From assembly GCF_040958095.1 (NCBI RefSeq), contig NC_091227.1, positions 19,970,819 to 20,034,818 on the forward strand: a stretch of DNA of 64,000 nt, written 5' to 3'. Under the pieces are notes generated by a model that was given only the letters and a program-made list of their open reading frames with translations, was not told the origin of the DNA and did no database searches. Below, piece by piece: positions 32,901 through 43,900 of the stretch (position 1 is the stretch's first letter; each line of letters starts with the position of its first letter). Origin of the DNA: Procambarus clarkii. Taxonomy: Eukaryota > Arthropoda > Malacostraca > Decapoda > Cambaridae. A program made the translations under genes and the position numbers.

Positions 32901-33654
32901 TTGGATTCTGAAGTTAGGAAATGATGATAGTTACTACAAATCATCTGGATAGCACTGAAATTGCAAAATCTGATAACAAAAAAGATCCGGAGGGGTCATG
33001 ATTAGTAAGAGTTTAAAACCAAAAAATTTGAAATCAGGGAATGAAGGAAATAGGATACTGGTATTTATTTCTGGAGACATTACGAATAAGCACTTAAATG
33101 TTGATCTTTAGCTACATCTTGCTCTTGTTTGGCCAAATTTACATTAGGAAATTCAATTTTGGTCACTATTCTATAGAATGGACTGTTCTACACCATACTG
33201 GAATCTGACCCAACTGTCAGTTAGATTAACTCAAGTATATGATTCCAGAAATGTGCGACCATGCTGGAAAAGATGAACATCCAAACATACTTTTAATACA
33301 CAGTACTTTATGTTAAAATTAATGGATGTTTTGGGGGACGGCCGCTGCATTAATTTAACGAGCCTGTCCCGAGAATGGGTTACTTTCAGTTTGATTAGAT
33401 ACCACAAAAGACTGCCCCGGCAACTACAAGTGGGGTGAATTGCTGAACAGGCAAAGCTATAATTAGGCTGAGAATCGTCCCTTTATATAATTATTATTAA
33501 AATCGAACTGACTCAGACTTTCATCCAGCACACATCAATGAAGAGAGTGAAGCCATTCACACATGTGTGTGAATGCTTACTAGTTCTTCAAGACTTACTA
33601 GTTCTTCAGCTTGCTGAACACCAGAGTGGTCTCTTCGTTATTTAATGGCCTCAT
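29901..33654 (-). CDS. NIP7: 60S ribosome biogenesis factor NIP7, complete, 180 residues
   Basis: Exons on minus: 33599-33654 (ATG), 32518-32743, 31009-31149 and 29901-30020 (stop TAA). Junction phases match throughout. The length, 180 residues, equals the human protein as I recall it. Recognisable blocks are MRPLNNEE at the start, [58 protein letters not shown] and [16 protein letters not shown]7 has an N-terminal domain and a C-terminal PUA domain; it is a nuclear factor for pre-rRNA processing and 60S subunit assembly. A CACGTG box lies 86 bp upstream of the ATG. The first donor is duplicated 18 bp downstream (see findings). Intron 1 holds a + strand LINE fragment. Confidence 0.96.
30025..30233 (+). 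pseudogene. Unrecognised coding-like segment in a NIP7 intron
   Basis: Five bases beyond the terminal NIP7 exon, the + strand is open to TAA at 30231-30233 with protein-like composition ([20 protein letters not shown]; later [13 protein letters not shown]). No upstream exon or start context is evident. It could be the tail of a retrocopy or of a mobile-element protein; I do not recognise it. What follows it is AT-rich and has no clear signals. Confidence 0.3.
31985..32062 (+). mobile_element. Partial SINE-E-like copy
   Basis: Contains GGGTTCTGGGAGCTCTACTC and a CCAAGCCCAGCC stretch, matching the start of the repeat at 28738-28885 in the opposite orientation. Just upstream, 31930-31985 resembles a reversed SINE body (CTAACTCCTAAGTACCTATT). 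It lies in a NIP7 intron. Confidence 0.5.
32860..33265 (+). mobile_element. CR1-like LINE reverse-transcriptase fragment
   Basis: On +, broken frames read [27 protein letters not shown] and [14 protein letters not shown], which correspond in order to the thumb-side end of CR1/Jockey-type reverse transcriptases (WQMxFNxDKC, LGVIISKDLK, NRILGxISRTI). It has several stops and frameshifts, so it is a dead fragment. It lies in NIP7 intron 1, antisense to the gene. Confidence 0.7.
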
Positions 33655-33739
33655 CCTGCTATTTTTGTTTTATTATCCCGTCAACTACCGCAGGCTGAGT
33701 GTCCGCCGCCTCAGACTCCCTTCGCCGTGTAAACAAACC

Positions 33740-33745
33740 CACGTG
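33740..33745. promoter_or_regulatory. CACGTG E-box upstream of NIP7
   Basis: A palindromic CACGTG lies 86 bp upstream of the NIP7 ATG. Myc/Max-type factors bind this site, and ribosome-biogenesis genes are classic Myc targets. Function here is inferred from position only. Confidence 0.4.
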
Positions 33746-34006
33746 GCTCTCCTCTATTTTGTTTTTCATCTGAAACATACCTTAAATTAATTAAACTTGA
33801 AACGGAAAATAAAATAAAATTAATAGTATAATGAAATGTTTGATATTAAAAAAATAGGATTAAGTATTTGGGTTCGAAATGCTTCTTTATCCTCGTCAGA
33901 CCGCCCGGTCATATGTTGGGGGCTTGCGTGCACAAATAATTCAAATATATAATTAATTCCTTGTATATTTTTTTAATTCACATATACTGAGGTACAAGTT
34001 CAAGTT

Positions 34007-34085
34007 CAAGTGTGTTTATTGAGACAAGAAAAAAAATACATCTCAAAGGGATAGAGTAGCTTAGGCTATTTATACTCCCCATACT
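34007..34085 (-). mobile_element. LINE-like 3' tail
   Basis: On minus: AGCCTAAGCTACTCTATC, then AATAAACACACTTGAACTTG and further ACTTGA units. It is the same 3' UTR and tail as at 20616-20700. Confidence 0.65.
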
Positions 34086-34256
34086 GAGGTAATAGTCTGA
34101 AACTTGAAGAAGGCTAAACCATCGCATTAATAACTGTATGCCCACTACATTTCACTAGTAGCTTTGCTCTATAGTAGCTTTACTAAATTACAGCCTTGTA
34201 ATTCCTTTCTGTTATAGTTTACTTGAGTTTACCCGAGAGCCACAAACACAGGGAGG

Positions 34257-34307
34257 GATGGGTGGTGGCTGAGTGGACAGCGTTCTAGACTCGTGGACCT
34301 AGGGACA
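34257..34307 (+). mobile_element. 5' half of a split SINE-A copy
   Basis: GGTGGTGGCTGAGTGGACAG is the tRNA-like head (box A) of SINE-A. The copy stops at TAGGGACA (34300-34307), where the hAT-like element begins, and resumes at 38445 with TAGGGACG and box B (AGTTCGATCCC). Joining the halves restores an ordinary SINE-A. Confidence 0.82.
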
Positions 34308-34329
34308 CAGTGTTGCCAGATTGGGCTAC

Positions 34330-34587
34330 TTTTTTTTTGAGATATATACAAGAGTTGTTACATTCTTGTAGAGCCACTAGTACGCGTAGCGTTTCGGGCA
34401 GGTCCCTGGAATACGATCCCCGCCGCGAAGAATCGTTTTTCATCCAAGTACACATTTTACTGTTGCGTTAAACAGAGGCTACAGTTAAGGAATTGCGCCC
34501 AGTAAATCCTCCCCGGCCAGGATACGAACCCATGACATAGCGCTCGCGGAACGCCAGGCGAGTGTCTTACCACTACACCACGGAGAC
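34330..34587 (-). mobile_element. SINE-B copy inside the hAT-like element
   Basis: Same family as 2576-2900, with box A TGGTGTAGTGG and box B GGGTTCGTATCC on minus, and a short poly-A (nine T on +). It sits 22 bp inside the left end of the hAT-like element. Confidence 0.88.
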
Positions 34588-35094
34588 TGTAATTCTTTTA
34601 CACGGGGCTTTTGAGAGCCCCGCGCTCCCAAATTTTTAATTTCGCTACTTGCTACTTTATAACTAGCTATAAATAATTCTAATTAATAATAATTGTAAAT
34701 ATTAATTAATACTAAATAATATTATTTTATAAATTAGTCCCAATTCAATGCAGAGTTTTCTTCCAAGCACAGAAACTTGTAAATATAAATACAAGATAAT
34801 AGATAGATCGATAAATAAATAGACAACTTACAAATATTGCACCAAGTAATGGCGAGAGGAAAAAACTAGACAGTATACATTACATTTGAAATTAATAATG
34901 GATGAATGATAATAAATTGGTGTATGTTAGTAAGTATACCAAAGTCCATTTAATGGCAGAATTTAGCCATTTTGTGTAAAAACTTTTATATCTCATATTA
35001 TTAATTATAACAGTAATCGAAAAAAGTCATAGTTTGTATATACAAGAGATGAAACAGAGAGCCATGAGCTAGAGCGATGTGCTGAGTCCATAAG

Positions 35095-36151
35095 GAGGCC
35101 GAGCTTTCAGAAATACCGTCCTGTGATTGGCTGTTGCGGGGAATACCAACACTCTTTTATGAATAAAATTTAAACTAAGAAATAGGTCCTTGTGCACAAC
35201 AACAAGGTTGTTGTGAAAAACAACAACAATTTCTGTTTTGCACCTGACAGAAATCTCCATCTAACTGAATAATTTACTCGAATAAGAGGGCAGAGCAGTG
35301 TATCATTATTAGTGTTAAGGCAACCCCCAATAATAACGTCACAAGTTAGGTAGCCATGCAGCCCATTTTTATATAACATCTGTTATATCCTGCAATATTT
35401 AATTATCACTTTATTAACACTTTAAATAATTAACACTTCACTTTTTTTGGGTAAATTAAAGTTAAAGCAGAATTCCATAAGCAGGACTGGTGGGCTGAAC
35501 TAAGATGATTTACTAAGTAGATGGCACCTATTTCTCGAAAAGGTAGCAATAAAATACGCTTTCTAGTTCTTTATTTTTAAAATTAAGACCAGGGATTTTG
35601 TCTAACGAAGCTGCAAGCTAAAACACCGTTATCCTATAATGTTCATCTGTAGCTTGACCCTAAATACTCGTTTATTAAACGAATTTATTGTTAGAGTTCA
35701 TTAGGAATCAACTTTGTTGAAGGCCGAGCTTCCAACAAATACCTTCCTGTGATTGGCTGTTGCGGGGAATTCCAACACTTATATGAATAAAATGCAAAAT
35801 AAGAAATACGTCCTTTTAATCAATAACTTTGGTGTTGTTGTACAAAAGAACAACAATTTCTGTTTTATACAAGACAGAAATTTTCATCTAACTGAATAAT
35901 GTAGACCAATAAGAGGGCGGAGGCATTGTATCGCCGATATTATTTATGTGAGGCAACACCCACTGATGACGTCACAAGTTAGGTAGCCAGCCCATGTTTC
36001 TGTAACACTCGTTACATCCTGCAGTGTTTAATTATCACTATATTAATACTTTTAAATACTTAACATTTCACTTTTTAGGTAGATTAAAGTTGAAGCAGAA
36101 TGTCATAAGCAAGGATGGTGTGCTGAATAAAGATAATTTATTAAGTGGATG
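35095..36151. repeat. Direct duplication of about 430 bp
   Basis: 35095-35529 and 35721-36151 are diverged copies of one sequence, with the same landmarks in the same order: TGTGATTGGCTGTTGC, AACAACAATTTCTGTTTT, ACGTCACAAGTTAGGTAGCC and TTTAATTATCACT. A third partial copy starts at about 36165. Copy 2 has a full TGACGTCA palindrome (35967-35974), copy 1 has TAACGTCA, and both carry inverted CCAAT boxes. No open frame is shared. Confidence 0.85.
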
Positions 36152-36837
36152 GAGCCTTTAGCTGATCCCTTCCTGTGATTGGCTGTTGTGTGAATGTCAA
36201 CAAAGAGGTTCTACCAATGACATGCCATTTATTATGCACCCCATACCATCTGTGGGCGGAGTTTGGAACTTCCTACCCGAGCACAACAACCCGCCTTATG
36301 GGTTGCTGTTTGGCTATTTTTAGTGCGTTGGAAAAAAAAGAGATGGCGCTAGTTGTATTTTGTGGGGTAATTTGTTATAAGTGTAATTTGATGTCAACAG
36401 ATGGCGTAAGCTGTATCTTATGGCCACTGTTGACCTGCCAGTTAATAGTGTTCTCTTCTGCCGACAGATGGCATCAGCTGTTATTATTACTTCCGAATTT
36501 CCTTTAAACACTGATCTATAAATAAATCCCTTGGCTTATTTATGATAAGGTTTTATACCATTTATGATAAGTATTAGATAACTGGAGTTCCGCAATTACT
36601 TTTATTTATCAACTGTTCAGGATATATCCATCATATTATGTCTGGTTTGGACGTACTGCTCTCGACTGATGAAGATTAAGCCACCCCGCATTTGCCTTGA
36701 GGTACTATAGCTAGCTAGTTATAGTTAAAAACTATATAGCTAGTTTTTTATCTATAATGTGTAATATTTCATATAGAAGAGGAGGCACGGCCATGAATAG
36801 CCCGTAAATACTGCTCTCGTAATATTATTCAGGGGGG

Positions 36838-37326
36838 GGGGGAACTATCAAGTGAAAGCGCCAAGCCATTACGATTTTTTTTTTTTTTTTTTTTTTTTTA
36901 GCAGGGATAATCCTGCGCGGGCCCTAAGCCTCTGGCTGGCCCACTAAGTGATGCTTGTTTCTGTTTTACCTGGGCGGAGGATGAGTATGTATGACCCGTA
37001 TGGTCGCTTCAGTAAGATTTTGCCATATGTGTTTAACAACTTCCTCTGCTCTGTCGAATCGAAGGTGAAATCTTAACGGGTTTGTAACTGTGCACTGTGT
37101 TAGATAATGTTCCAGTGGTCTGTCGGGCATTTCTCCACAGTGTTGACATTTCCTCTCACCTTCCGGAACCTGTAAGCCTAATCCATTACGACTATAGCAC
37201 TCGGAAGGGATCAGGATACGGATTTGGGATGGAACGGGGGAAAGGAATGGTGCCCAAACTTTTGGGCGGTCGGGGATTGAACGCGGACCTGTAGGAAACG
37301 AGACCGTTGCTCTACCGTCCAGCCCA
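36838..37326 (-). mobile_element. SINE-C copy split by a LINE tail
   Basis: 36838-36874 and 37183-37326 are the two parts of a SINE-C (compare 22424-22600). CCATTACGA is present at both sides of the interruption (36866-36874 and 37183-37191), the target duplication of the LINE insert. Box B and the tRNA-like head are at the high-coordinate end. Confidence 0.88.
36875..37182 (-). mobile_element. 5'-truncated LINE with CCHC C-terminus, poly-A and 9-bp target duplication
   Basis: On minus, an open stretch reads CQHCGEMPDRPLEHYLTQC, then NPLRFHLRFDRAEEVV, to a stop. The C-x2-C, H-x4-C pattern matches the zinc-knuckle-like C-terminus of several non-LTR retrotransposon polyproteins. It is followed by a short 3' UTR and a poly-A seen as 25 T on + (36875-36899). 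The 9-bp duplication CCATTACGA flanks the insert. The undamaged frame and duplication suggest a fairly young insertion. Confidence 0.85.
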
Positions 37327-37468
37327 AGTGGTTAAGCGTAATATTATTAAAACAACAATTTATGCATATAATAACAGCATTTGACACTAAAAATACTTGG
37401 ATATATTGAAATTTGGTAGTGAATTCCAATCTAGGAATCTCCTTTGACTAAACTGTACTTTTTAACCA

Positions 37469-37688
37469 TTTTTATGTACTACTTATTATTAAATTATTAA
37501 GTACTTACTATAATAATTAAATAAATTATTTTATTTAATATTTAAATTAAATGATAAAATAATAGGTAATAGGTAATATTTTTTATGTACTACTACTTAT
37601 TATTAAATTATTAAGTACTTACTATAATAATTAAATAAATTATTTTATTTAATATTTAAATTAAATGATAAAATAATAGGTAATAATA
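37469..37688. repeat. AT-rich tandem pair, about 110-bp unit
   Basis: Two almost identical copies (from 37469 and from 37579) of an AT-rich unit containing TATGTACTACT, AAGTACTTACTATAATAATT and AATAATAGGTAAT. A recent tandem duplication inside the hAT-like element. Confidence 0.85.
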
Positions 37689-38143
37689 AATCATTGAGTA
37701 AGGGGACAGGCAGCCAGTGTATATATACATGTTAGGCTTATACCAAGGTCCCACAAAGGTGCCAAATTAAAGACTGGGTGCTGCCGGGGCGGGCCCAAGG
37801 GCTGCTGGCGGCCCTGGCCAGGCTGAACTTCCGCGCCCTTATAATCACCATTGTTTAATAATCTTCACAGGGAGAAACAACTACAAATATAGGAATAGTT
37901 TATTACAACATACACGGTAAAGAAAACAGCTCGGAAACTAAGGAAATAAAGCTGCCGAAAGAACATTAAAGTCTACTTCAAGTTCAAGTATGTTTATTGG
38001 TGGTTCGTTCATGCTAGGCTTGCAGTTACACAACTGGTCGGGGTCCGCTTACACAACTGGTCGGGGTTCGGGGTGCACAAACCACCACTCACTGGTTGAA
38101 TAGGGGATGCTTAATGAACTATCCACCTCTGGCGGCAAAAAAT

Positions 38144-38281
<138 letters not shown>

Positions 38282-38444
38282 AGAAATAATATTAATAAAA
38301 CAATTAACATCGTGTAGTGTACTCTATACATCAAAATATATTACTTTGAAACCCATATCATTCACTAAAAAAAAAATGGGCTACTCTTCGCTACTTTTAG
38401 ACCGTCAGCTCGCTACTTTCAGCAATTGAGATCTGGCAACCCTG

Positions 38445-38713
38445 TAGGGACGGAAGTTCGATCCCCTGGCACCGCCGGGAAAACAAATGGGCAGTTTCCT
38501 TCACCCTGATGCCCCTGTTACCTAGCAGTAAATAGGTACCTGGGAGTAAGAAAGCTGCTACGGGCTGCTTCCTGGGTGTGTGTGTGTGTGTGTAGGGAGA
38601 AGTAGTCAGTAACAGTTGATTGATTGACAGTTGAGAGACGGGCCGAAAGAGCAGAGCTCAATCCCCCCAAAAAATATGTGGGAGAAAGAGCAAGCACAAT
38701 TAGGTGAATACTA
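38445..38713 (+). mobile_element. 3' part of the split SINE-A copy
   Basis: Begins with the second target duplication TAGGGACG, then box B, the TTACCTAGCAGTAAATAGGT core, a (TG)n stretch and the tail ending CACAATTAGGTGAATAC. It continues the head at 34257-34307. Confidence 0.85.
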
Positions 38714-38757
38714 GTGGCCTCGACAAGGACCGGAAGCCGGCCGCTTGTCGAAGGTCT

Positions 38758-38850
38758 CCGCATTTGCCTTGAGGTACTATAGTTAGCTAGTTATAGTTAA
38801 AAACTATATAGCTAGTTTTTTATCTACAATGTGTAATATTTCATATAGAA
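38758..38850. repeat. 93-bp repeat also present inside the hAT-like element
   Basis: 38758-38850 matches 36686-36778 over 93 bp with only about two substitutions. It contains GAGGTACTATAG and the near-palindrome AACTATATAGCTAGTT. One copy is inside the 4.1-kb element, the other 300 bp outside it. Confidence 0.9.
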
Positions 38851-38924
38851 TAGGGTAACAGTACATTGTTGTGTATACCTAAGCTTGTTAATAAAAAAAA
38901 TGATCTTTTCCAGCCTTTTTAATT

Positions 38925-39390
38925 TTTTTCAAAAGTTAATTAACAGACGTTTGGCATTTACGGCTTCGGCGGGTAGGCGGGTCCATGCAATTCCATGAGG
39001 CTTTTCATGAGGCCATGAGGCCTCCTGAGGATGGAAAGCCTTATGAGACCATGAGGCTTTCCATATCCTGCTCTCAGTCCTGTATTGTAGCTTGTTGGGC
39101 TTGAAACCGTTGCTTCTTGTTTGTGTTGCATCAGACCTTTTGAAGAAATTTTCTGGATCAACATCCTTCAAACTGAAATTGAAATTGAAATAAGTTTATT
39201 GAGGTAAAATACACACAAAGGCATGAGGTAATTCAAGCTATTCTCACCCCGTTCAGTACATCGTGTTAATACATACATATACACACATCACAAACAATAA
39301 ACATATTACCGAACATTCTGAGAGATAAACATATACATTTCCTATCCTTCAAATTGTTCAGTATTTTAAAAGTAAGAGCGGACAATCAAC
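38925..39390 (-). mobile_element. LINE C-terminal fragment, interrupted
   Basis: On minus, KDVDPENFFKRSDATQTRSN and GFKPNKLQYRTES, then PPEAVNA-like text, match the C-terminal end of CR1/Jockey-type reverse-transcriptase proteins. A local GGCCTCATGG-type duplication disturbs the middle. The upstream part resumes at 39344-39390 after the insert at 39173-39343. A related fragment is at 49240-49345. Confidence 0.72.
39173..39343 (-). mobile_element. 171-bp retroposon tail inserted in a LINE fragment
   Basis: Flanked by ATCCTTCAAA at 39163-39172 and 39344-39353. On minus it ends AATAAACTTATTTCAATTTC, a poly-A signal followed by (ATTTCA)n, the tail style of the other LINE-like repeats here. It has no coding capacity. 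Confidence 0.8.
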
Positions 39391-39777
39391 ACAACATGAA
39401 AAATGAAAAGTGTTTTATTATTATAATTTTATTACAATAGTAGTTCATGAATCATTACAAAATCACGACATGTGCAATATATCAGTATAAACATAGGATT
39501 CAATTGCACCTCAGGGACACTTCCTTCCCCTCCTCCCATAACACAAGTTATCGACTTGCTAATACAATACTGAGCGCGCCTCCAGTGTGCTGTCGTCAGT
39601 GCCAGGGAGCGGCCGTGTCCACTGTCACCATTCCCGTGATTGATTCCTGATTCGAAAGTAATGTAAATTTGAGTTTTTGCATATAGTCTATGAGTCTTAT
39701 GTGCCTGTCTATACAAGGGTAGATTAAGGAATTCCACATTCTGGGTCCCTTACCCAGAATGTGTAAGGGACCTTACA

Positions 39778-39890
39778 TATTTATTTATTTATTTATTTAT
39801 TTATTTATATACAAGAAGGTTTATTGGGTTTGTGAGAATACATAGCATAGTATTTACAATCGTGTAAAGCCACGACTTTTGCATGTCCAA
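39778..39890 (-). mobile_element. Retroposon tail with (AAAT)n
   Basis: On minus: CCAATAAACCTTCTTGTATA followed by about seven AAAT units (39778-39808). Another LINE or SINE 3' end with a microsatellite tail. Confidence 0.6.
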
Positions 39891-39894
39891 AGAA

Positions 39895-40430
39895 GTTCAT
39901 TTTTTCTTTTGCTTGTTAAAACTGACAATAATTCTAAGGTACCGATAGTGATCAACTCGTTTGAGAGTTTCACAATTAATTTGTATGTCTTCGTTTTCCC
40001 CTGAGATGAGGGCAGGCTTCTTTGTTTGAGAGTAAAATCGAATTCAGTACATTCCCTTCAGAGGAGTTGAATGGACTATTTAACCGTTCCCAAGGTGGCG
40101 GCTGGTATCATGACATCATCTGCGTATTCCACTTGTTGTACTCCTTCAGGAAATTCAATCTTAGTTATGGCGTTCATAAAGATGTTGAAAAGTTTGTAAC
40201 TTAGCACACATCCATGAGGCTTTCCGTGTTCCATACTCATTTTACTCGAAACTGTTGCGTCGAAGCAGATCTTGGTTTCCCTTCCTGTAATAGTCTTCAG
40301 TCTCCCCTTGACACCCATGCATGCAAGCTCATCTAGGATGACAATAACAAAATAACTGTCTATATAGTTGGTTGTGTTCCACTTCTTTGATTAAATCGCT
40401 AATCGCATCCCCTAGAAGAGTTCTTGCCCG
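39895..40430 (-). mobile_element. LINE reverse-transcriptase fragment with YADD
   Basis: On minus: GVKGRLKTITGRET, KPHGCVLSYKLFNIFMNAI, VEYADDVMI and, after a break, CETLKRVDHYRYL. This is the order of motifs in a non-LTR reverse transcriptase from finger to thumb. The glutamine usual in the PQG motif is histidine here. The copy is broken and lacks both ends. Confidence 0.8.
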
Positions 40431-40917
40431 CCTCAGACGAGTGCCAGGAAGTTTGTCCCAGCCTATAGCCGCAGTAGGTCTTTAGCTGGATGACATCACA
40501 GTTCTGTGCACTTACGTTGCTCAGCCTAGCCGCAGTATAGTTAAACGGCTATACACAGTTCGGTACAGCCACATTTGCGTGTTAAAATATTATATTATTC
40601 AGGTCACAACAATAGATTGTTGCAGATAGGATCATTGTACTAAATGTTTAATACACTTTATTGCACGCTATCATTGTGTCCTGAAGCGCCACTGACGTGA
40701 CCATTCTTGTGTCAGGTGAAGACCTGGTGAACTCCCAACGATTATCTGACCTTATGTCTGGTGACGCTCTCGAGAGCCCCTGACGGGTTGTCCTTGCCTC
40801 TGGTGTCAGAAGCACCACCGAACGCCCTGTCAGCCTTGCCAGCGTGACTCGACCACCGCCTCAGGACACCCACATCCAATACAGGAACAGCAGCAGACGG
40901 AGCAGTAACAGACGAAG

Positions 40918-43900
40918 ATGATAAAGGAGGAGAGCACTTCAGCTTGTCCGCCTGCATCACAAGTGTGGCTGAGGTCCTGTGAGAAGGAGACACTCCAACC
41001 CGTCCAGGGTAAAGTTACAGGTAAACTACCGGGCTGAAAGTTCCAGGTCTACACTTACTATACCCAAGACCATATCCTCTTTATTTCACATGTATATACT
41101 ACCCCGGGTCAGTCTCACTCGCCCAGGCCCATCACTCCTCCATCCTCAAATGTCTTCACTCCTCCAAGCTCAGATCTTCCCTGATACACTACCAGGTACA
41201 TTTCCACTCTTACAGGTTTATATGAACTTTCCCAGGTATATAGTTATTGTAATTTTTAATATTTTAAAATACTACTAAACATTACTTTTAAATTAAAGCT
41301 AGACTTAGCTAGCTCAACGAGGCACACATATAAAAAATTGATCGTTTACTTAAGCACATTTTTAGTAAAATCTTTAATTTATTTGCTAAAATTCATTATT
41401 CTAAAGGTAAAGCAATTTCAGGTCAGTGTGAGTAAACACAAGGAATATCGGCTCAGTCGCAACAACTCTTTAATAATTCACTCGACCAGACTGTGGTATT
41501 GATCAGCCACAGTATTGAATCGGAAGCTGTCATCGACCGGTGCCACTCCATAAGATTGATTTAACCTACCCGAAGCTTAATATCGATATCAGGTCGTTCT
41601 GATTTAAGGTGACTGCATAAGACCCCTGTTACGGCCAATTAATTAAGGTAATTGTAGGTGATGTTATCACATCCCACATTTAGCTTTAGGGTTTACTGCA
41701 GCATATTTGCGGTGTAAAGCTGCTTTCAACTGCATGTTGCCTATGTTGCAGGGAAATTGCCTGAATGGCTTAATGGCCGACTGACGCGTAACGGGCCAGG
41801 CAAGGTGCAGTATGGAAATACTCGCTACAACCACCTGTTTGATGGCTCTGCATACATACACCAGTTTAACATCAACAATGGCAAAGTCACCTACCAGTCA
41901 AGGTTTGTTCTTCTGACATGTTAATTTATGCTGTTCAAGTAATTATATTTTCTTAAACGTTTACCAAAATCAAATCAAATAGTTTTAATTAGCACCAACG
42001 CAACTGTTTGCAGGTATCTTCAAAGTGACGTTTATAAACGTAATTCAAAGGCAAACCGGATTGTCGTGTCAGAATTTGGCACCGCAGCCTACCCGGATCC
42101 TTGTAAGACTCTTCTGCAGAGGTAATATTAATAATAATAATGATATACTATAATGACAATATTTAGACAAGAGTGCATACATAAAGACGATACACGAACA
42201 GTGGGGGATTCACGAATTATAGAAAGCTATGTCGTCCCTATGTAAAAGGGCAGATATATGGGCGATAGATGTACTCACTGACTTGGAAGCCTCGTAAGAT
42301 TGCATAATAAAAATAACAAAACCCAGGGTGCCTAATAAAAGCCTTACAGTTCTATTAAATTTAAAATGTTTGAATATCGGTCACATGCACACAGGTTTGC
42401 GAGTTTCTTCACTCCACTGAGTGCGGCGGAGGTGACTGATAATTGTGTAGTGAACGTGTGTCATTTCGGAGACCAGCTGTACGCACTCACGGAGACCAAC
42501 GCCATGAGATGCATCCACCCGGAGACCCTGGCCACCATCGGGGGAAAGGTGCGAATGGAACTTCGTTTTAATTTGCAGTAAGATGCAATATGGCTACATT
42601 TACTATGTAAAGGTTTGGGAGAAAATGACCATTTTGTATATGACTGCGAATATGGACTAAATTTGCAATGATGATTAAGTGCTTATAAAGCGTTCTCATT
42701 TTAACCAGACCCGGTTGGACCAGTACATAGCTGTCAACACGGCCACCGCCCACCCTCACGTCGACCCTGATGGCACTGTCTACAACATGGGCAACTCCTA
42801 CCACGGGAAAACGGGACCAACTTACAACATTATTAAATTCCCGCTGCCTAAGGTGGCTGAAGGTAAGCTTACACACACATACACACACCAGGCCCCAGAT
42901 GGGGCCTCTTGTCTACTCTTGTCTTGGCGAGACCAAAGAGCCAAAGCTCAACCCCCGCAAGCACAAATAGGTGGATAGCGCACATGGCTCGTAATTCTGT
43001 GGCGCGGGTTCGATTCCCGCACCAGGCAGAAACAAATGGGCAAAGTTTCACCCTGAATGCCCCTATTACCTAGCAGTAAATAGGTACCTGGGAGTTAGTC
43101 AGCTGTCACGAGCTGCTTCCTGGTGTGTGTGTGTGTGGTGTGGAAAAAAAGTAGTTAGTAAACAGTTGATTGACAGTTGAGAGGCGGGCCGAAAGTGCAA
43201 AGCTCAACCTCCGCAAACACAACTAGGTGAATACACACACACACACACACCAGTGAAAGAACAGGTAATGAAACTTAGAACAGGCGAGGACAGGTATGCA
43301 GTATACTGTATATACTCACCCTATATTCTGTCCTCACGATTGGGTAGAAATAGCCTAAGCTATTCTATCCTTCTGATATGTATTTTATTCTTAATAAATT
43401 TACTTGAACTGTAAAAAAATGCAACGGTTTTGCCTAAGCAGAAGCGTCAGAACCTTTTGGCAACTCACCTAACATATTGGAGCCGATATGCCGCCTGTCA
43501 TTTTACTGAACACACTACATTTTTTACGTTATCGATCGTAAAAATTATGATGGTTTATGGAACTTGAAATCACCGCAATATTCAAGCTTCATGGCCCAAA
43601 ACTATCGACTTCGGTAGATTGGGTGGGTAGCCTATAGATTCTGGTGCTTCTAGTCAGGCAAAACTGCTACATTTTTTACGGAGTGGTAATCAAGAGAACA
43701 GCCGCTATTCAGCAATAGTGCTGTATTAACGTCAGGTCGCAGAATATACAGCACTATCCTAGCTTACTAAAGCAATGAACAATAATATTAAACAGGACTT
43801 AACAAGAGACTCATTGAGGCAACCTCTTATTAGTAACACCACCTCGCACAAACAAATAAAGACGACCAAGTCCCCAGTAAAGAAGAGCTTAGTGAGCTCT

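Noticed and set aside
40979-41278. 99-residue frame after the first ninaB exon
   Set aside because: It runs through the splice donor at 41008 into intron sequence in a different frame from the exon.
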